Notes: generated by a model from the sequence alone, not told the origin. A DNA stretch of 64,000 nt from Flavobacterium sp. ZT3R18 (GCF_007097385.1 NZ_VJZS01000002.1:33159-97158); one strand, 5' to 3'; counted from the first letter of the stretch, positions 15,945-26,105 are shown. Made by a program: numbers and translations.

Positions 15945-18900
15945 TTGTTATTGAAATATACTTGAACTTTTTGATTAAAATTCGAGCGCAAAGGTAGCGA
16001 TTGTCTATTTAATATTTCGATGCTATTCAAATAATCTGAAAGTACCTTTGGCAATGGACTCGCTTGATTAGAATAACTCTTGGTATTAGTCTCCGATTGA
16101 CGTTTGGGATCTTCTCCCTGTAGCCGAATTGCCGTGTCTAATTTTAAAAGTTCCTGTTTAATATTATTTACTTTCTGAACTGTTTCGTTGGTAAAACCTT
16201 TGTTTAACAATTGCTTTTCCAACTGCTTCATTTGCTCCAATACGTTTTGTCCATTGTTACCTAAACCTTTTTTGTTCAGTTCTTCTTGCAGCGCTTCACG
16301 CAGTTGCTTCTGTTCTTTGTAAATATCCATCGTTGCTTTGGCATCTCCTTCTCCATCTCCATTCGAGTCTCCATTTTCTCCTTGACCTTTGCCTGATTGG
16401 GAACCTTTATTCTTGCTATCCCCAGGTTTATTTCCTTCTCCAGGTTTATTCCCAGGCTTTGTTCCTTGTTTCATCTTATCGCCCAACTCTCCTTGTTTTT
16501 TGATAATGTCCGGCAATTGCATTCCAGATCCTTTACCTGGTTTTGGCTTTCCACTACCGCTACCCGACATTTGCATTTGCATGCTGTTAAGAGAATCACT
16601 TAATAAATCCGCCAGTTTGTTAGCAGAAGATAACGCATATTGCTGTTGAGACGAACCTCTTTGCAGCTGTGAATCCGATAAGCTTTCGATCGCTTTGTCT
16701 ATATTGTATTGCACATTGGCTACCTCCTTGGTAACAGCTTCTGCTATTTTAGGTTGACGTAAGGACAAAGCAAAAAGGCTATCATCAACATGCTTGAACT
16801 CGTTTTTTAAATTTTGCTGACTTTTTATATACTTGTTGAAAGAGGGAGAACCCAGTTTAATTGTTTTGAATTGGTTCATCACATCCTCTTGCGAAAAAGA
16901 ATAGGTCAATAGATTATCCAATATTTGACGCAACATTTTTACATCTTCTTCTATCTGATCTTTGTTGGATTCTTCCATCGCCTGCTCCATCGCTTTAGAC
17001 ATTTCTTTCATCTTTTTGGAAGCGCTTTTTTGACTCGGTTTAGCTTTTGATTTACTGTTTTTCTGCAAATCAGAAGAAGCTTTGTTTAAATCTTCCTTAA
17101 TACTTTTCTCCTTCTCGGCATCATTCGGAATATCCATCGGAGATTTTAATTCTTCATTTTCTTTGTCTAATTTATTCAACTCCTCTTGAATTTTATCAAA
17201 CTCTTCATTGAGTTTTTTCTGTTCTTCTGCAGAATTCTCTTTTTCATTGTCTGATAATTTATCTTCTTTTTGAGATAGCTTATCTAATTTGTCTGCTATT
17301 TGTTCTGCCTTTTTTTCGACATAATAACGCTTAGTAAGTTCGACCAATTGTGCTAAATTCTTATTTTGACTTTTACTTTTCTCCTTAAACTTTTCTAGCT
17401 TTTCTGTAAAATCTTCGTCATTGATTTTATTGTTAAGTTCATTAAGCTCGTCTAATAATTTCTTGTTTTTATCTAATTCCTTTTCGGTGTTCTCTAATCT
17501 TTTTTGCAACAATTCTTTGTTTTCGTCTTTTTGCTGTGGATTGGATTTGTCCAAATTGTTCTTCATTTTATTGGCAAACTCCTTCATCAAATCATTTTGT
17601 TGGTTTTGCTGTTTGATGAAATCATTCACTTTTTGGCGATCTTTAAAATCTAAAGAAGCTTTTTCTTTACTGGCTTTCTGAAGTTTTTCCATTTCTGAAA
17701 ACTGTTTGTCTTGTTTGGACAATGTTTTTTGCAAACTGTTGATGTCATTATTTTGCTCTTGAAAAGCTTGATTTTGTTTTTCCTCATCCGAAAGAACACG
17801 ATTCGTAAACACTGAAGAACGGGTACTTTTGAAATGATGAATGGCATCGTTATCAAAAACCTCGAAATAGAAATCATAGGTTACTCCTTTTACCAAATCA
17901 AGATTACTCGGAAAATCAAAAACAAATTGATCGAATGTGCCCTTCTTGACTGCTATTGTTCCACGTTTGGCAGTATGGGTTTTTCCGCTTTCATAATAAA
18001 CAATCTGTAACTTAGATAAACCGTAATCATCCGATAATTGTCCAACAAAATAGGTGTTCCCTACCCTTAAACTATCAGGAGCTTTGTCAACATTGATGGT
18101 AGGGAATTGATCTTTGACAATATTGAGCTGATAATCTAACTTTTCGAAGTTTTTCACTTCAGAATTCGACGTAATAATTTGATATTCTGTGTTTTGAGTG
18201 ATATTTTTAGATAAATTGAAGGTGTTATCCGTTTTAGAGAATGGAAATGAATGAGTACCCTCTTTCCAAACTACATTTTGAGTATAATTCGTATTCATAA
18301 TCCAAGTAACTTGTGTGCCTTCTGGAATTATGGCATTCCCTGTTCCTTTGATAATCGTGTTTTTTAGATTCAAATACGAAGGATAAACAAACTTCATTTC
18401 AAAATTTTCTATAGTTGGAACGGCTATAACTTTCAATTCAAAACTAGAAGAAGCAACTGTATTGGCTTCAAGATGGAAAGCTACATTAGAAGAAGGCTTC
18501 ACAATTTTGAATTGAAACTCTCCGGGACGAATGGTTTCTAAAAAATAACTTTCATCTCCTATAAAGATCATCACATTTTCTGGAACAATCGACCCTTCGG
18601 ATTTGATATGCAACATGAAATCTTTGCCTTGTTCGGTAACCAAATTGTTATTCAATACAACAAATTTAAAAGGTGCTGGCGGTGCAAAAGCAGCATTGAA
18701 ATGCACTACCCTATTCAAACTTTGAGAAATAATATTACTGTTACCCGATATAAAAAAGAACAATAAAAATAAAATTGGAATAATAGCTAATGGCAAAAAC
18801 TTAGTATTTTTATTAAAATCAATTGCTTTACCAAATGGAATTGGACTAAGGGCATTCGCCTTTTGATCGATAGAAGCCAATAATAATTCTGAATTATAAG

Positions 18901-19261
18901 CCGTAGTATCTGAATTAGAAAGTTGAAGATAGTTCGTTAAGGTATCATTCACTTCCGAAAAATGGTTTCCTATAATTAATGAAGCTTGTTTGTAATCAAT
19001 CCCTTTTTGGAATTTTAAAATTTTAAAAACTGGGAAAAGTATAAATCGCAGTAACAAGAAAGCTTCGACAGTAATGAAAAACCAAAATAAGAATGACCTG
19101 CCTTGTGGTTGCAACCAAAGGAAATACTCAATAAAAAGAGTAAACAAAAAATAAATTAATCCTAAACCAACGAAAAATATAATACCACGGATTAACTCAT
19201 TGGTGTAATACTTCCTGATAAAAGCTTCTAGTTTTTTATGTATCGAATTAGATTTTTCCAA
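15941..19261 (-). CDS. DUF4175-family large membrane protein
   Basis: 1106 residues. Two membrane helices at about residues 21-68 and a third near 157-175 anchor it, followed by a periplasmic beta-rich region to about 480 (including KDQFPTINVDKAPDSLRVGN). Then comes a very long Lys/Glu/Gln coiled coil at about 490-830, a Gly- and Lys-rich low-complexity stretch near 930-1000, and a helical C-terminus. This matches DUF4175 proteins of Flavobacteriaceae; their role is unknown, though the layout suggests an envelope structural or scaffolding function. It is translationally coupled to ybeY by a 4-base overlap. Confidence 0.85.
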   Translation of the reverse strand: MEKSNSIHKKLEAFIRKYYTNELIRGIIFFVGLGLIYFLFTLFIEYFLWLQPQGRSFLFWFFITVEAFLLLRFILFPVFKILKFQKGIDYKQASLIIGNHFSEVNDTLTNYLQLSNSDTTAYNSELLLASIDQKANALSPIPFGKAIDFNKNTKFLPLAIIPILFLLFFFISGNSNIISQSLNRVVHFNAAFAPPAPFKFVVLNNNLVTEQGKDFMLHIKSEGSIVPENVMIFIGDESYFLETIRPGEFQFKIVKPSSNVAFHLEANTVASSSFELKVIAVPTIENFEMKFVYPSYLNLKNTIIKGTGNAIIPEGTQVTWIMNTNYTQNVVWKEGTHSFPFSKTDNTFNLSKNITQNTEYQIITSNSEVKNFEKLDYQLNIVKDQFPTINVDKAPDSLRVGNTYFVGQLSDDYGLSKLQIVYYESGKTHTAKRGTIAVKKGTFDQFVFDFPSNLDLVKGVTYDFYFEVFDNDAIHHFKSTRSSVFTNRVLSDEEKQNQAFQEQNNDINSLQKTLSKQDKQFSEMEKLQKASKEKASLDFKDRQKVNDFIKQQNQQNDLMKEFANKMKNNLDKSNPQQKDENKELLQKRLENTEKELDKNKKLLDELNELNNKINDEDFTEKLEKFKEKSKSQNKNLAQLVELTKRYYVEKKAEQIADKLDKLSQKEDKLSDNEKENSAEEQKKLNEEFDKIQEELNKLDKENEELKSPMDIPNDAEKEKSIKEDLNKASSDLQKNSKSKAKPSQKSASKKMKEMSKAMEQAMEESNKDQIEEDVKMLRQILDNLLTYSFSQEDVMNQFKTIKLGSPSFNKYIKSQQNLKNEFKHVDDSLFALSLRQPKIAEAVTKEVANVQYNIDKAIESLSDSQLQRGSSQQQYALSSANKLADLLSDSLNSMQMQMSGSGSGKPKPGKGSGMQLPDIIKKQGELGDKMKQGTKPGNKPGEGNKPGDSKNKGSQSGKGQGENGDSNGDGEGDAKATMDIYKEQKQLREALQEELNKKGLGNNGQNVLEQMKQLEKQLLNKGFTNETVQKVNNIKQELLKLDTAIRLQGEDPKRQSETNTKSYSNQASPLPKVLSDYLNSIEILNRQSLPLRSNFNQKVQVYFNNK

Positions 19262-19391
19262 AATAAACGTATTGATTTAATAACCAATAAAAGTAATAAT
19301 TATAATGGGTATTAAAATGTAAAAAAAACATAATATTCTACATACCAAGAATCCCCAATTCACTATCTATCGTCTGGACATTGTACAAAAA

Positions 19392-19493
19392 TGAACACGA
19401 ATTTCACTAATTATCACAAATTAGTTTGTGAAATAAATTTCACAAACTAAGCTAACCTTCAAAATTCGTGAAAATTCGTGAAATTCGTGTTCA
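19392..19493. repeat. Inverted repeat with ACGAATT motif, copy 1
   Basis: Arms at 19392-19412 and 19473-19493 match at 20 of 21 positions. Inside is a perfect 14-bp hairpin (19421-19434 with 19437-19450). A related element lies at 38738. Both are of the AATTCGTG type that I recall as dispersed in Flavobacterium. It fills most of the 324-base gap before gltX. Confidence 0.8.
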
Positions 19494-19562
19494 AAATTCA
19501 CGTATAATATTTGTGTCCACGCGATAGCAATTCACAATAACAAATGGACTGTTTGAAAATTG

Positions 19563-19570
19563 TATATTTG
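19563..19570 (+). promoter_or_regulatory. gltX promoter -7 box
   Basis: TATATTTG fits TAnnTTTG, 15 bases before the gltX ATG. No clear -33 TTG element at the usual distance. Confidence 0.55.
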
Positions 19571-19585
19571 CAAAAAATTTAAGCA

Positions 19586-21091
19586 ATGTCTAAACCAGTT
19601 CGCGTGCGTTTTGCACCAAGTCCAACAGGACCATTACATATTGGCGGAGTACGTACCGCCTTATTCAATTATTTGTTTGCCAAAAAAAATGGGGGTACTT
19701 TTTATTTAAGAATAGAAGATACCGATCAAAATAGATTTGTTCCAGGTGCCGAAGAATATATTATGGAAGCCTTAGAATGGTTGGGAATTGCTCCCGAAGA
19801 AACCATTGGAAAAAATGAAAAATTTGGACCATACAGACAAAGCGAGAGAAAGCATTTGTACAAACAGTATGCCGATATGTTGATAGAATCCGGTAACGCA
19901 TATTACGCTTTTGACACTGCCGAATCACTGGATGCCCATAGAAAACAACACGAAGCAGATGGCAAAACGTTTATTTACAATCATCATAATCGGGAGAAAC
20001 TAGATACTTCATTAGTGATTTCTGCAGCAGAAACGGAGAAAAGAATCGCCAATAACGAAGATTATGTGATCCGTTTTAAAACACCAGTAGAGGAAACTTT
20101 GCATTTGCAAGACATCATTCGTGGAGAAGTTCAGTTTCAAACCGGTCTTTTGGATGATAAAGTATTATTTAAAAGTGATGGAATGCCAACCTATCATTTA
20201 GCAAATATTGTTGACGATCATTTGATGGAAACTACACACGTGATTCGTGGGGAAGAATGGTTGCCATCGATGCCGTTGCACGTAATGTTGTACAGAGCTT
20301 TTGGTTGGGATGCACCAGAATTTGCCCATTTACCATTGATTTTAAAACCAATTGGAAACGGTAAATTATCCAAACGAGATGGAGATAAAATGGGATTCCC
20401 AGTATTTCCTTTAGAATGGAAAACCGAAGAAGGGGTTTCATCTGGTTATAGAGAGAAAGGATTTTTTCCGGAAACGGTTGTTAACTTCCTTGCTTTATTG
20501 GGTTGGAATGACGGAACCGAGAAAGAACTCTTTTCTTTAGAAGAACTAACTGCAGCTTTTGATTTGAAAAGAGTGCATAAATCAGGAGCCAAATTTGATC
20601 CAGAAAAAAACAAATGGTTCAATCATCAATATTTAATGAAACAAGATAATGCAATATTAGCAGAAGCCTTTGCTCCAATTTTGATTCAAAAAGGTGTTGA
20701 TGTTTCAAAATTTGATTTGACAAGAATCGTTTCCTTGGTAAAAGACAGAGCGCATTTTGTATCTGAATTTTGGGAAATGAGTGATTTCTTCTTTGTGGCT
20801 CCAACAACTTATGATGAAAAAGCTAGAAAAAATTGGAAAGAAGAAACTCCTGCTTTGATGCAAGAATTGATTTCGGTAGTTGAAGAAATAACCGATTTTA
20901 CCTCGATGAATATAGAAACCATCGTAAAAGATTGGATGACCAAAAATGAAATTGGAATGGGTAAAGTAATGCAACCGTTTCGATTGAGTTTGGTTGGAGC
21001 GCTCAAAGGCCCTCACCTATTTGATATTGTTGATGTCATCGGAAAAGACGAAACGATTTCGAGAATTCAAAAAGCAATAGCCACTTTATAA
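19586..21091 (+). CDS. gltX: Glutamyl-tRNA synthetase
   Basis: 501 residues, full length. The class I synthetase HIGH motif is PSPTGPLHIGGVRTALFNYL at residues 11-30, and the KMSKS loop is KLSKRDGDK near residue 260. RIEDTDQNR near residue 46 is the glutamate-pocket signature. The C-terminal helical domain binds the tRNA anticodon. It charges tRNA-Glu and is essential. The window also contains GlnRS, so this organism charges tRNA-Gln directly and GltX is presumably discriminating. Monocistronic: promoter box upstream, terminator immediately downstream. Confidence 0.98.
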   Translation: MSKPVRVRFAPSPTGPLHIGGVRTALFNYLFAKKNGGTFYLRIEDTDQNRFVPGAEEYIMEALEWLGIAPEETIGKNEKFGPYRQSERKHLYKQYADMLIESGNAYYAFDTAESLDAHRKQHEADGKTFIYNHHNREKLDTSLVISAAETEKRIANNEDYVIRFKTPVEETLHLQDIIRGEVQFQTGLLDDKVLFKSDGMPTYHLANIVDDHLMETTHVIRGEEWLPSMPLHVMLYRAFGWDAPEFAHLPLILKPIGNGKLSKRDGDKMGFPVFPLEWKTEEGVSSGYREKGFFPETVVNFLALLGWNDGTEKELFSLEELTAAFDLKRVHKSGAKFDPEKNKWFNHQYLMKQDNAILAEAFAPILIQKGVDVSKFDLTRIVSLVKDRAHFVSEFWEMSDFFFVAPTTYDEKARKNWKEETPALMQELISVVEEITDFTSMNIETIVKDWMTKNEIGMGKVMQPFRLSLVGALKGPHLFDIVDVIGKDETISRIQKAIATL

Positions 21092-21096
21092 AAACT

Positions 21097-21130
21097 AAAA
21101 AGCTTCCAAATGATTGGGAGCTTTTTTTTT
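21097..21130 (+). terminator. gltX terminator
   Basis: AAAAGCTTCC pairs with GGGAGCTTTT around a short loop, followed by a T run, a few bases past the gltX stop. Confidence 0.88.
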
Positions 21131-21184
21131 GTAACTTTAAAAATATTCTTACGTCTAATATTAACTAACTAAAAAGTAAACACT

Positions 21185-22180
21185 ATGAACATTGCATTAA
21201 TTTTTATAATAATCTTAGGGTTATTTATTTTTCTATCTTCCTTTTTCACTGTGAAGCAACAAAGCAGTTTTATAATCGAACGTTTTGGAAAATTTCACAG
21301 CATAAGACAATCTGGTTTGCAACTCAAAATCCCGATGATTGATCGAATTGCAGGACGAGTAAATCTTAAAATTCAACAGTTGGATGTGATTATCGAAACC
21401 AAAACCAAAGACAATGTATTTGTTAAACTAAAAGTTTCGGTACAATTTATGGTGGTCAAAGAAACGGTTTATGATGCCTTTTATAAACTGGAATATCCAC
21501 ACGATCAAATTACTTCTTATGTATTTGATGTTGTTCGTGCCGAAGTTCCAAAACTAAAACTAGATGATGTTTTTGAAAGAAAAGACGATATTGCCATTGC
21601 CGTAAAAAGAGAATTGAATGAAGCAATGACAACCTATGGATATACGATTATCAACACATTAGTAACCGATATTGATCCCGATATTCAAGTAAAAAATGCA
21701 ATGAACAGAATCAATGCTGCCGATAGAGAAAAAACAGTAGCCGAGTTTGAAGCAGAGGCATCTAGAATTAGAATCGTTGCAAAAGCCAAGGCAGAAGCAG
21801 AAAGCAAACGTTTACAAGGACAAGGAATTGCTGATCAGAGAAGAGAAATCGCAAGAGGATTGGTAGAAAGTGTAGATATTTTGAATAAAGTGGGTATCAA
21901 TTCGCAAGAAGCTTCTGCATTGATTGTAGTTACCCAACATTATGATACTTTGCAAGCCATAGGCGCAGATGCCAATTCTAATTTAATTTTATTACCCAAC
22001 TCTCCACAGGCAGGAAGCGATATGTTGAATAATATGGTAGCTTCATTCTCAGCATCGAACCAAGTAGGCGAAATGATGAAGAGAAATAAACCCAAAGTGA
22101 AGGCTAAAACTGAGGATCATTATACAACACCAACTAAACTGGAATTACCAGATTCAGAATTACCAAAATCTGAAGAATAA
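21185..22180 (+). CDS. SPFH/Band 7 membrane protein (stomatin/QmcA-like)
   Basis: 331 residues. N-terminal membrane helix (ALIFIIILGLFIFLSSFF), then the Band 7 domain, about residues 25-185 (QQSSFIIERFGKFHSIRQSG, and LKIPMIDRIAGRVNLK), and an Ala/Glu/Lys-rich coiled coil (AKAKAEAESKRLQGQGIADQ) as in stomatins and QmcA. Such proteins assemble into large membrane cages and influence protease and membrane-domain function. No NfeD gene is adjacent. It appears monocistronic and shares a bidirectional terminator with the operon on the other strand. Confidence 0.9.
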   Translation: MNIALIFIIILGLFIFLSSFFTVKQQSSFIIERFGKFHSIRQSGLQLKIPMIDRIAGRVNLKIQQLDVIIETKTKDNVFVKLKVSVQFMVVKETVYDAFYKLEYPHDQITSYVFDVVRAEVPKLKLDDVFERKDDIAIAVKRELNEAMTTYGYTIINTLVTDIDPDIQVKNAMNRINAADREKTVAEFEAEASRIRIVAKAKAEAESKRLQGQGIADQRREIARGLVESVDILNKVGINSQEASALIVVTQHYDTLQAIGADANSNLILLPNSPQAGSDMLNNMVASFSASNQVGEMMKRNKPKVKAKTEDHYTTPTKLELPDSELPKSEE

Positions 22181-22196
22181 AATAACTAATTACCAT

Positions 22197-22226
22197 AAAA
22201 AAAGAGGCTTAATCGCCTCTTTTTCT
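22197..22226. terminator. Bidirectional terminator
   Basis: GAGGC and GCCTC with a 6-base loop, flanked by A and T runs, so it can work on both strands. It overlaps the last codons of the minus-strand gene at 22209. Confidence 0.8.
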
Positions 22227-22463
22227 ATTTACAAAATAACTAATTACATAGGGAGCTATTAATTTTAAAATAGATACATACGAATTAGAAATTATATTTT
22301 TATACGAATCAAAAAAACCACATACTATGTTTTCTGGAGTAATGGCTTCTTTTGTTTTTTGAACAGTTAATACTAGCTTTTGATAATTAATCTCTTTTTC
22401 TAATTTTAAAATTTCCAGATTATAATCAATTTCGGCATAAGATGAATATTTCTTCGTTTCCAT
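22209..22463 (-). CDS. Small conserved protein of the YtxH operon
   Basis: 84 residues with a helical, charged N-terminus (YNLEILKLEKEINYQKLVLT) and a hydrophobic segment near residues 60-78 (SYVSILKLIAPYVISYFVNR). I do not know a function. It is the last gene of a three-gene operon with 2-base spacing to the holin-like gene, and I recall the same order in other Flavobacterium genomes. Its end overlaps the shared terminator. Confidence 0.75.
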   Translation of the reverse strand: METKKYSSYAEIDYNLEILKLEKEINYQKLVLTVQKTKEAITPENIVCGFFDSYKNIISNSYVSILKLIAPYVISYFVNRKRGD

Positions 22464-22465
22464 AT

Positions 22466-22816
22466 TTAGTCGTTAAAAAAGATTTCTGAAAATTTTTCTA
22501 AAATTGGTCCTTCAATCACTCTGTCTTTTACTAAAAATAAAAGACCTGTTATGAATAAATACAAACCAGCTATACTAAGAAAACCAATAGCGTAACTGTC
22601 AAAATAAATACCAATTGCCAAAGCTGCTCCAACAGAGCCAAATAATAAAACCATAGCAAAACACAACAAGATTAAAGTAAACTTCAAAATCATAGTGGTT
22701 GATTTCATCGCAACCTTAAAACCCCATAATTTATAATAGGAAACAGTACTTTCAAGATAAGCTTGGGCTTGTTCCTGAATCTTATCCGTATTTTCTTTTA
22801 TATCGACAAATGCCAT
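22466..22816 (-). CDS. Phage-holin-like (PF07332-type) membrane protein
   Basis: 116 residues. Two long hydrophobic helices (about residues 41-72 and 76-96) after a helical N-terminus (IKENTDKIQEQAQAYLESTV). The layout matches proteins usually annotated as phage holin family (superfamily III), which are chromosomal membrane proteins and not lysis proteins. It is the middle gene of the YtxH operon, which points to a role in the envelope or stress. Confidence 0.75.
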   Translation of the reverse strand: MAFVDIKENTDKIQEQAQAYLESTVSYYKLWGFKVAMKSTTMILKFTLILLCFAMVLLFGSVGAALAIGIYFDSYAIGFLSIAGLYLFITGLLFLVKDRVIEGPILEKFSEIFFND

Positions 22817-22828
22817 AGACGCTCTATT

Positions 22829-23158
22829 TTATTTTTGAAATTTAGCGTTTTTTAATTTAAGATCCGCTAATTTGTTTTCTAAAAAAGAAATGACATCTTC
22901 ACTTTTATGACTTAGAGAAGAAACTATATTATCGTAATTTCCATCAATGTCATCTTTAGCAGTTACTATTTTACTTTTAATGCTTTCAGTAACATCATGT
23001 AATTTATCCTGAAGATTGTGTTTGGCATCATCAAAACCATCTTTTAATTTTTCTCTAGTTTTAGATCCTTTATCTGGTGCAAACAAAATTCCTACCCCTG
23101 CACCAATCGCTGCACCAACTAAAATGGCCACTATTGTATTTCCAGTATTATTTGACAT
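22829..23158 (-). CDS. YtxH domain-containing protein
   Basis: 109 residues. The N-terminal GNTIVAILVGAAIGAGVGIL with FAPDKGSKTREKLKDG is the YtxH signature: one glycine-rich membrane helix, then an amphipathic Lys/Asp-rich helical tail. YtxH-like proteins are general-stress proteins in Firmicutes; in Flavobacteria they commonly head an operon with a holin-like protein. First gene of this operon; its promoter must lie in the AT-rich stretch to the right. Confidence 0.85.
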   Translation of the reverse strand: MSNNTGNTIVAILVGAAIGAGVGILFAPDKGSKTREKLKDGFDDAKHNLQDKLHDVTESIKSKIVTAKDDIDGNYDNIVSSLSHKSEDVISFLENKLADLKLKNAKFQK

Positions 23159-23384
23159 ATTATTAAAATTTAAAAGGTTACTATTTATAAAAATACAACT
23201 TTATTAACAAACCAATGTTAACAAGCCGTTAAAGTGTCCTATATTAGGCTAAAAAACTAAATAAAGCGTTCTGTTTAATCAAAATCACAAAACCATCTAT
23301 CAGTATAAAAACTAAATAAAAATGGATTAAAACAAAGCTATAAAAGTCGCTTTTAATCAAAAATAACAATTAAAAGTAAAATTT

Positions 23385-23725
23385 GAATATATAAAATCAA
23401 TTATAATTAAAAACTATAGATATTAAAATTTAAATACCTAAAGTTAATTATAATTTTAAATAATAAATATTTAAATACCTAAAATAAACTATAAGTTAAA
23501 TTGATGAAAAATAATATTTAATATCTAAAGTCAATTATAAATAAAATTGATGAAAATTAATATTACAACACTAAAACTTAATTATAAGTAAAATTGATAA
23601 ATATTAAAATCAATATATATAAAATAAATCATAAATATAATTGATTAATATTACTATTTAAATATACAAAATAAATTATAATCATAAATGATCAATATTG
23701 AAAATCAATAATAAAAACTGATATT
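23385..23725. repeat. AT-rich degenerate tandem repeat, period 46-48 bp
   Basis: The motif AAATTGAT or variants begins at 23405, 23452, 23498, 23544, 23591, 23638 and 23686 (steps 47, 46, 46, 47, 47, 48), each in a similar context with CTAAA and AATTATAA. About seven decayed copies. It lies in the 850-base gap between the glnS terminator and the YtxH operon start. The rest of that gap holds no frame I can support. Confidence 0.7.
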
Positions 23726-23953
23726 TAAAAAAAAATTAGGAAGATTTGAAAAAAGAACAAAAAATAGGCTGAAGCGTAAAAAAAGAGGTGTTTTTTACAT
23801 TAAAATTGAAATTAAAACTCCTAATGAATTGAAATATATAAAATGTAAATTGACATAAACAAAAATAAAAAACGTCTTAAAATCAATTTATGGAGGCTGA
23901 TTTTAATAAATAAAATTTATATATTTTACTAAAATAATCATTATTCTATATAA

Positions 23954-23983
23954 TAAAAAAAGCGCTTTGTAAAAAGCGCTTTC
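23954..23983 (-). terminator. glnS terminator
   Basis: AAAGCGCTTT and a second AAAGCGCTTT pair as a 10-bp stem, with a T run on the minus strand, 26 bases past glnS. Confidence 0.88.
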
Positions 23984-24008
23984 GATTGATAATATCTATA
24001 ATTTGGTT

Positions 24009-26105
24009 TTATATAGAATTTAGAACTTCTAATACTTTTTCGTTTTTTTCTACATTTCTTAAATCTGAGATTTGAGATTCGAAAACAGAAAAATTAGCTA
24101 AATCTTTTTTAATATTTAATAATACAAAAATACGAACCGTTGCCAATTGACTTTTTAATGACATGGTATATAATTTATGCACAATTTCTGGATCAACATC
24201 GTTAGCAGTTACTTTATCAGAAAAATGCAAAATTAAATTAGCAAACAACAATGAGTTATTGTCATTCTTAACATTCTTGACCATAGTTTGACAAAGCAAA
24301 CTGAAATTGTCAATAGATTTGATGTTATCAACAATAGAATTTAAAAGAATTTGAGCGTTGTTATCCTCCTTTTCTTTTACATATTTATTGATTTCTTTTT
24401 GGGTATTCATCAAAAGATTAGCTTCCTTTTTATCCTTTTCTTCCCAAGCATCTTTAAGTCCAACTGTTTTGTTAAACACTAATTTTGAATCAGTTGCGTC
24501 TTTATCAACAACAAAATAACCCAAACGTTGAAACTGAAAATGATCTCCAATTTTAGCAGCTGATAGACTTGGTTCTACAAAACCTTTTACGATTTGCAGT
24601 GATTCGGCATTCATAAATTCTAAGAAACTTTTCTCTTTGTGACTGTCCGGTGCTTCATCAGTAAACAAACGATCGTATAAACGAACTTCGGCTTCAACAG
24701 CGGATTTTACAGCTACCCAATGCAAGGTTCCAGCCACTTTTCTTTGACTGGCTTCACTCCCACTTCCGCTTCTGGAATCGGGATCATAGGTTACTTGAAT
24801 TTCGGTAATAACACCGTTAGCATCTTTAGTAACACTCTCTCCTTTAATGATATATCCATTTTTTAGACGCACTTCATTTCCGATACTCAAACGGAAAAAC
24901 TTAGCTGGAGCCACTTCAAGGAAATCGTCTCTTTCGATGTATAATTCGCGAGAAAAAATAACTTTTCTATAACCAGCCGATTCATCTTCTTGATTGTTTT
25001 CGGCTTCAAGCCACTCCTCTACTCCTTCTGCATAATTGGTAATAACGACTTTTACAGGATCTAAAACAGCCATAACCCTTGGAGCTGTTTTGTTTAAATC
25101 TTCCCGCAAACAGAAATCTAAAAGTGAAACATCAATAATATTCTCCCGTTTGGCAACCCCAATAACCTCACAAAATTTACGGATAGCAGCAGCAGTATAA
25201 CCACGTCTTCTTAGTCCGGAAATAGTAGGCATTCTTGGATCATCCCAACCGTTTACTATATTTTCCTGTACCAATTGCAAAAGCTTTCGCTTACTCATAA
25301 CGGTATAATTCAAGTTCAAACGAGCAAACTCATGTTGATGGGGACGTACTTTATTTTCATCATAAATTTGATCTAAAAACCAATTGTATAATTCACGATG
25401 CATCACGAATTCAAGCGTACAAATAGAATGCGAAATTTGTTCTACATAATCGCTTTCTCCATGTGCATAATCATACATCGGATAGATATTCCAATCATTT
25501 CCTGTACGATGATGATGGCGATGTAATATTCTGTACATCAAAGGATCACGCATCAACATATTGGTAGATGTCATGTCTATTTTGGCACGTAAAACATGAC
25601 TTCCTTCTGGGAAATCGCCATTTTTCATGCCTTCAAAAAGCGTTAAATTTTCTTCAATAGAACGATTTCTATAAGGACCATCTACACCTGGTTGTGTTGG
25701 AGTTCCTTTTTGAATCGCCATTTCTTCAGAAGATTGGCTGTCAACATAAGCTTTTCCATTATTGATCATAGTAACAGCCCAATCGTATAATTGCTGAAAA
25801 TAATCAGACGAATACAGTTCTTCAGACCAATTGAAACCCAACCATTTTAAATCTTCTTTGATGGCATCTACATATTCCTGCTCCTCTTTGGCTGGATTGG
25901 TGTCATCAAAACGTAAGTTTACTGGTGCATTGTATTTTAGACCTAAACCAAAATTAAGACATATCGATTTGGCATGACCAATGTGTAAATATCCATTAGG
26001 TTCTGGTGGAAAACGAAAGCGTAATTTATCTTGTGAAAAACCGTTTGTTAAACTGTCTTCTATAATTTGTTCTATAAAATGAAGTGATTTATCTTCTGAT
26101 GCCAT
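24009..26105 (-). CDS. glnS: Glutamine--tRNA ligase / YqeY domain fusion protein
   Basis: 698 residues, longer than the about 550 of E. coli GlnRS. Residues 1-555 are GlnRS: RFPPEPNGYLHIGHAKSICL (HIGH motif) near residue 27, and VMSKRKLLQL (KMSKS motif) near 266, followed by the beta-barrel anticodon-binding domain. The last about 145 residues are a helical YqeY-like domain (EKDKKEANLLMNTQKEINKY onward), related to the tRNA-binding tail of GatB. This fusion is typical for Bacteroidota. It shows direct charging of tRNA-Gln. Transcribed alone, with a terminator. Confidence 0.97.
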   Translation of the reverse strand: MASEDKSLHFIEQIIEDSLTNGFSQDKLRFRFPPEPNGYLHIGHAKSICLNFGLGLKYNAPVNLRFDDTNPAKEEQEYVDAIKEDLKWLGFNWSEELYSSDYFQQLYDWAVTMINNGKAYVDSQSSEEMAIQKGTPTQPGVDGPYRNRSIEENLTLFEGMKNGDFPEGSHVLRAKIDMTSTNMLMRDPLMYRILHRHHHRTGNDWNIYPMYDYAHGESDYVEQISHSICTLEFVMHRELYNWFLDQIYDENKVRPHQHEFARLNLNYTVMSKRKLLQLVQENIVNGWDDPRMPTISGLRRRGYTAAAIRKFCEVIGVAKRENIIDVSLLDFCLREDLNKTAPRVMAVLDPVKVVITNYAEGVEEWLEAENNQEDESAGYRKVIFSRELYIERDDFLEVAPAKFFRLSIGNEVRLKNGYIIKGESVTKDANGVITEIQVTYDPDSRSGSGSEASQRKVAGTLHWVAVKSAVEAEVRLYDRLFTDEAPDSHKEKSFLEFMNAESLQIVKGFVEPSLSAAKIGDHFQFQRLGYFVVDKDATDSKLVFNKTVGLKDAWEEKDKKEANLLMNTQKEINKYVKEKEDNNAQILLNSIVDNIKSIDNFSLLCQTMVKNVKNDNNSLLFANLILHFSDKVTANDVDPEIVHKLYTMSLKSQLATVRIFVLLNIKKDLANFSVFESQISDLRNVEKNEKVLEVLNSI

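Noticed and set aside
20230..20250. CACGTG at about 20237 (and about 42979) as further parS sites
   Set aside because: Only the central hexamer fits; the flanking bases do not match the 16-mer.
23385..23725. CRISPR array
   Set aside because: Repeat copies are degenerate along the whole period with no constant repeat and variable spacer, and no cas genes occur.
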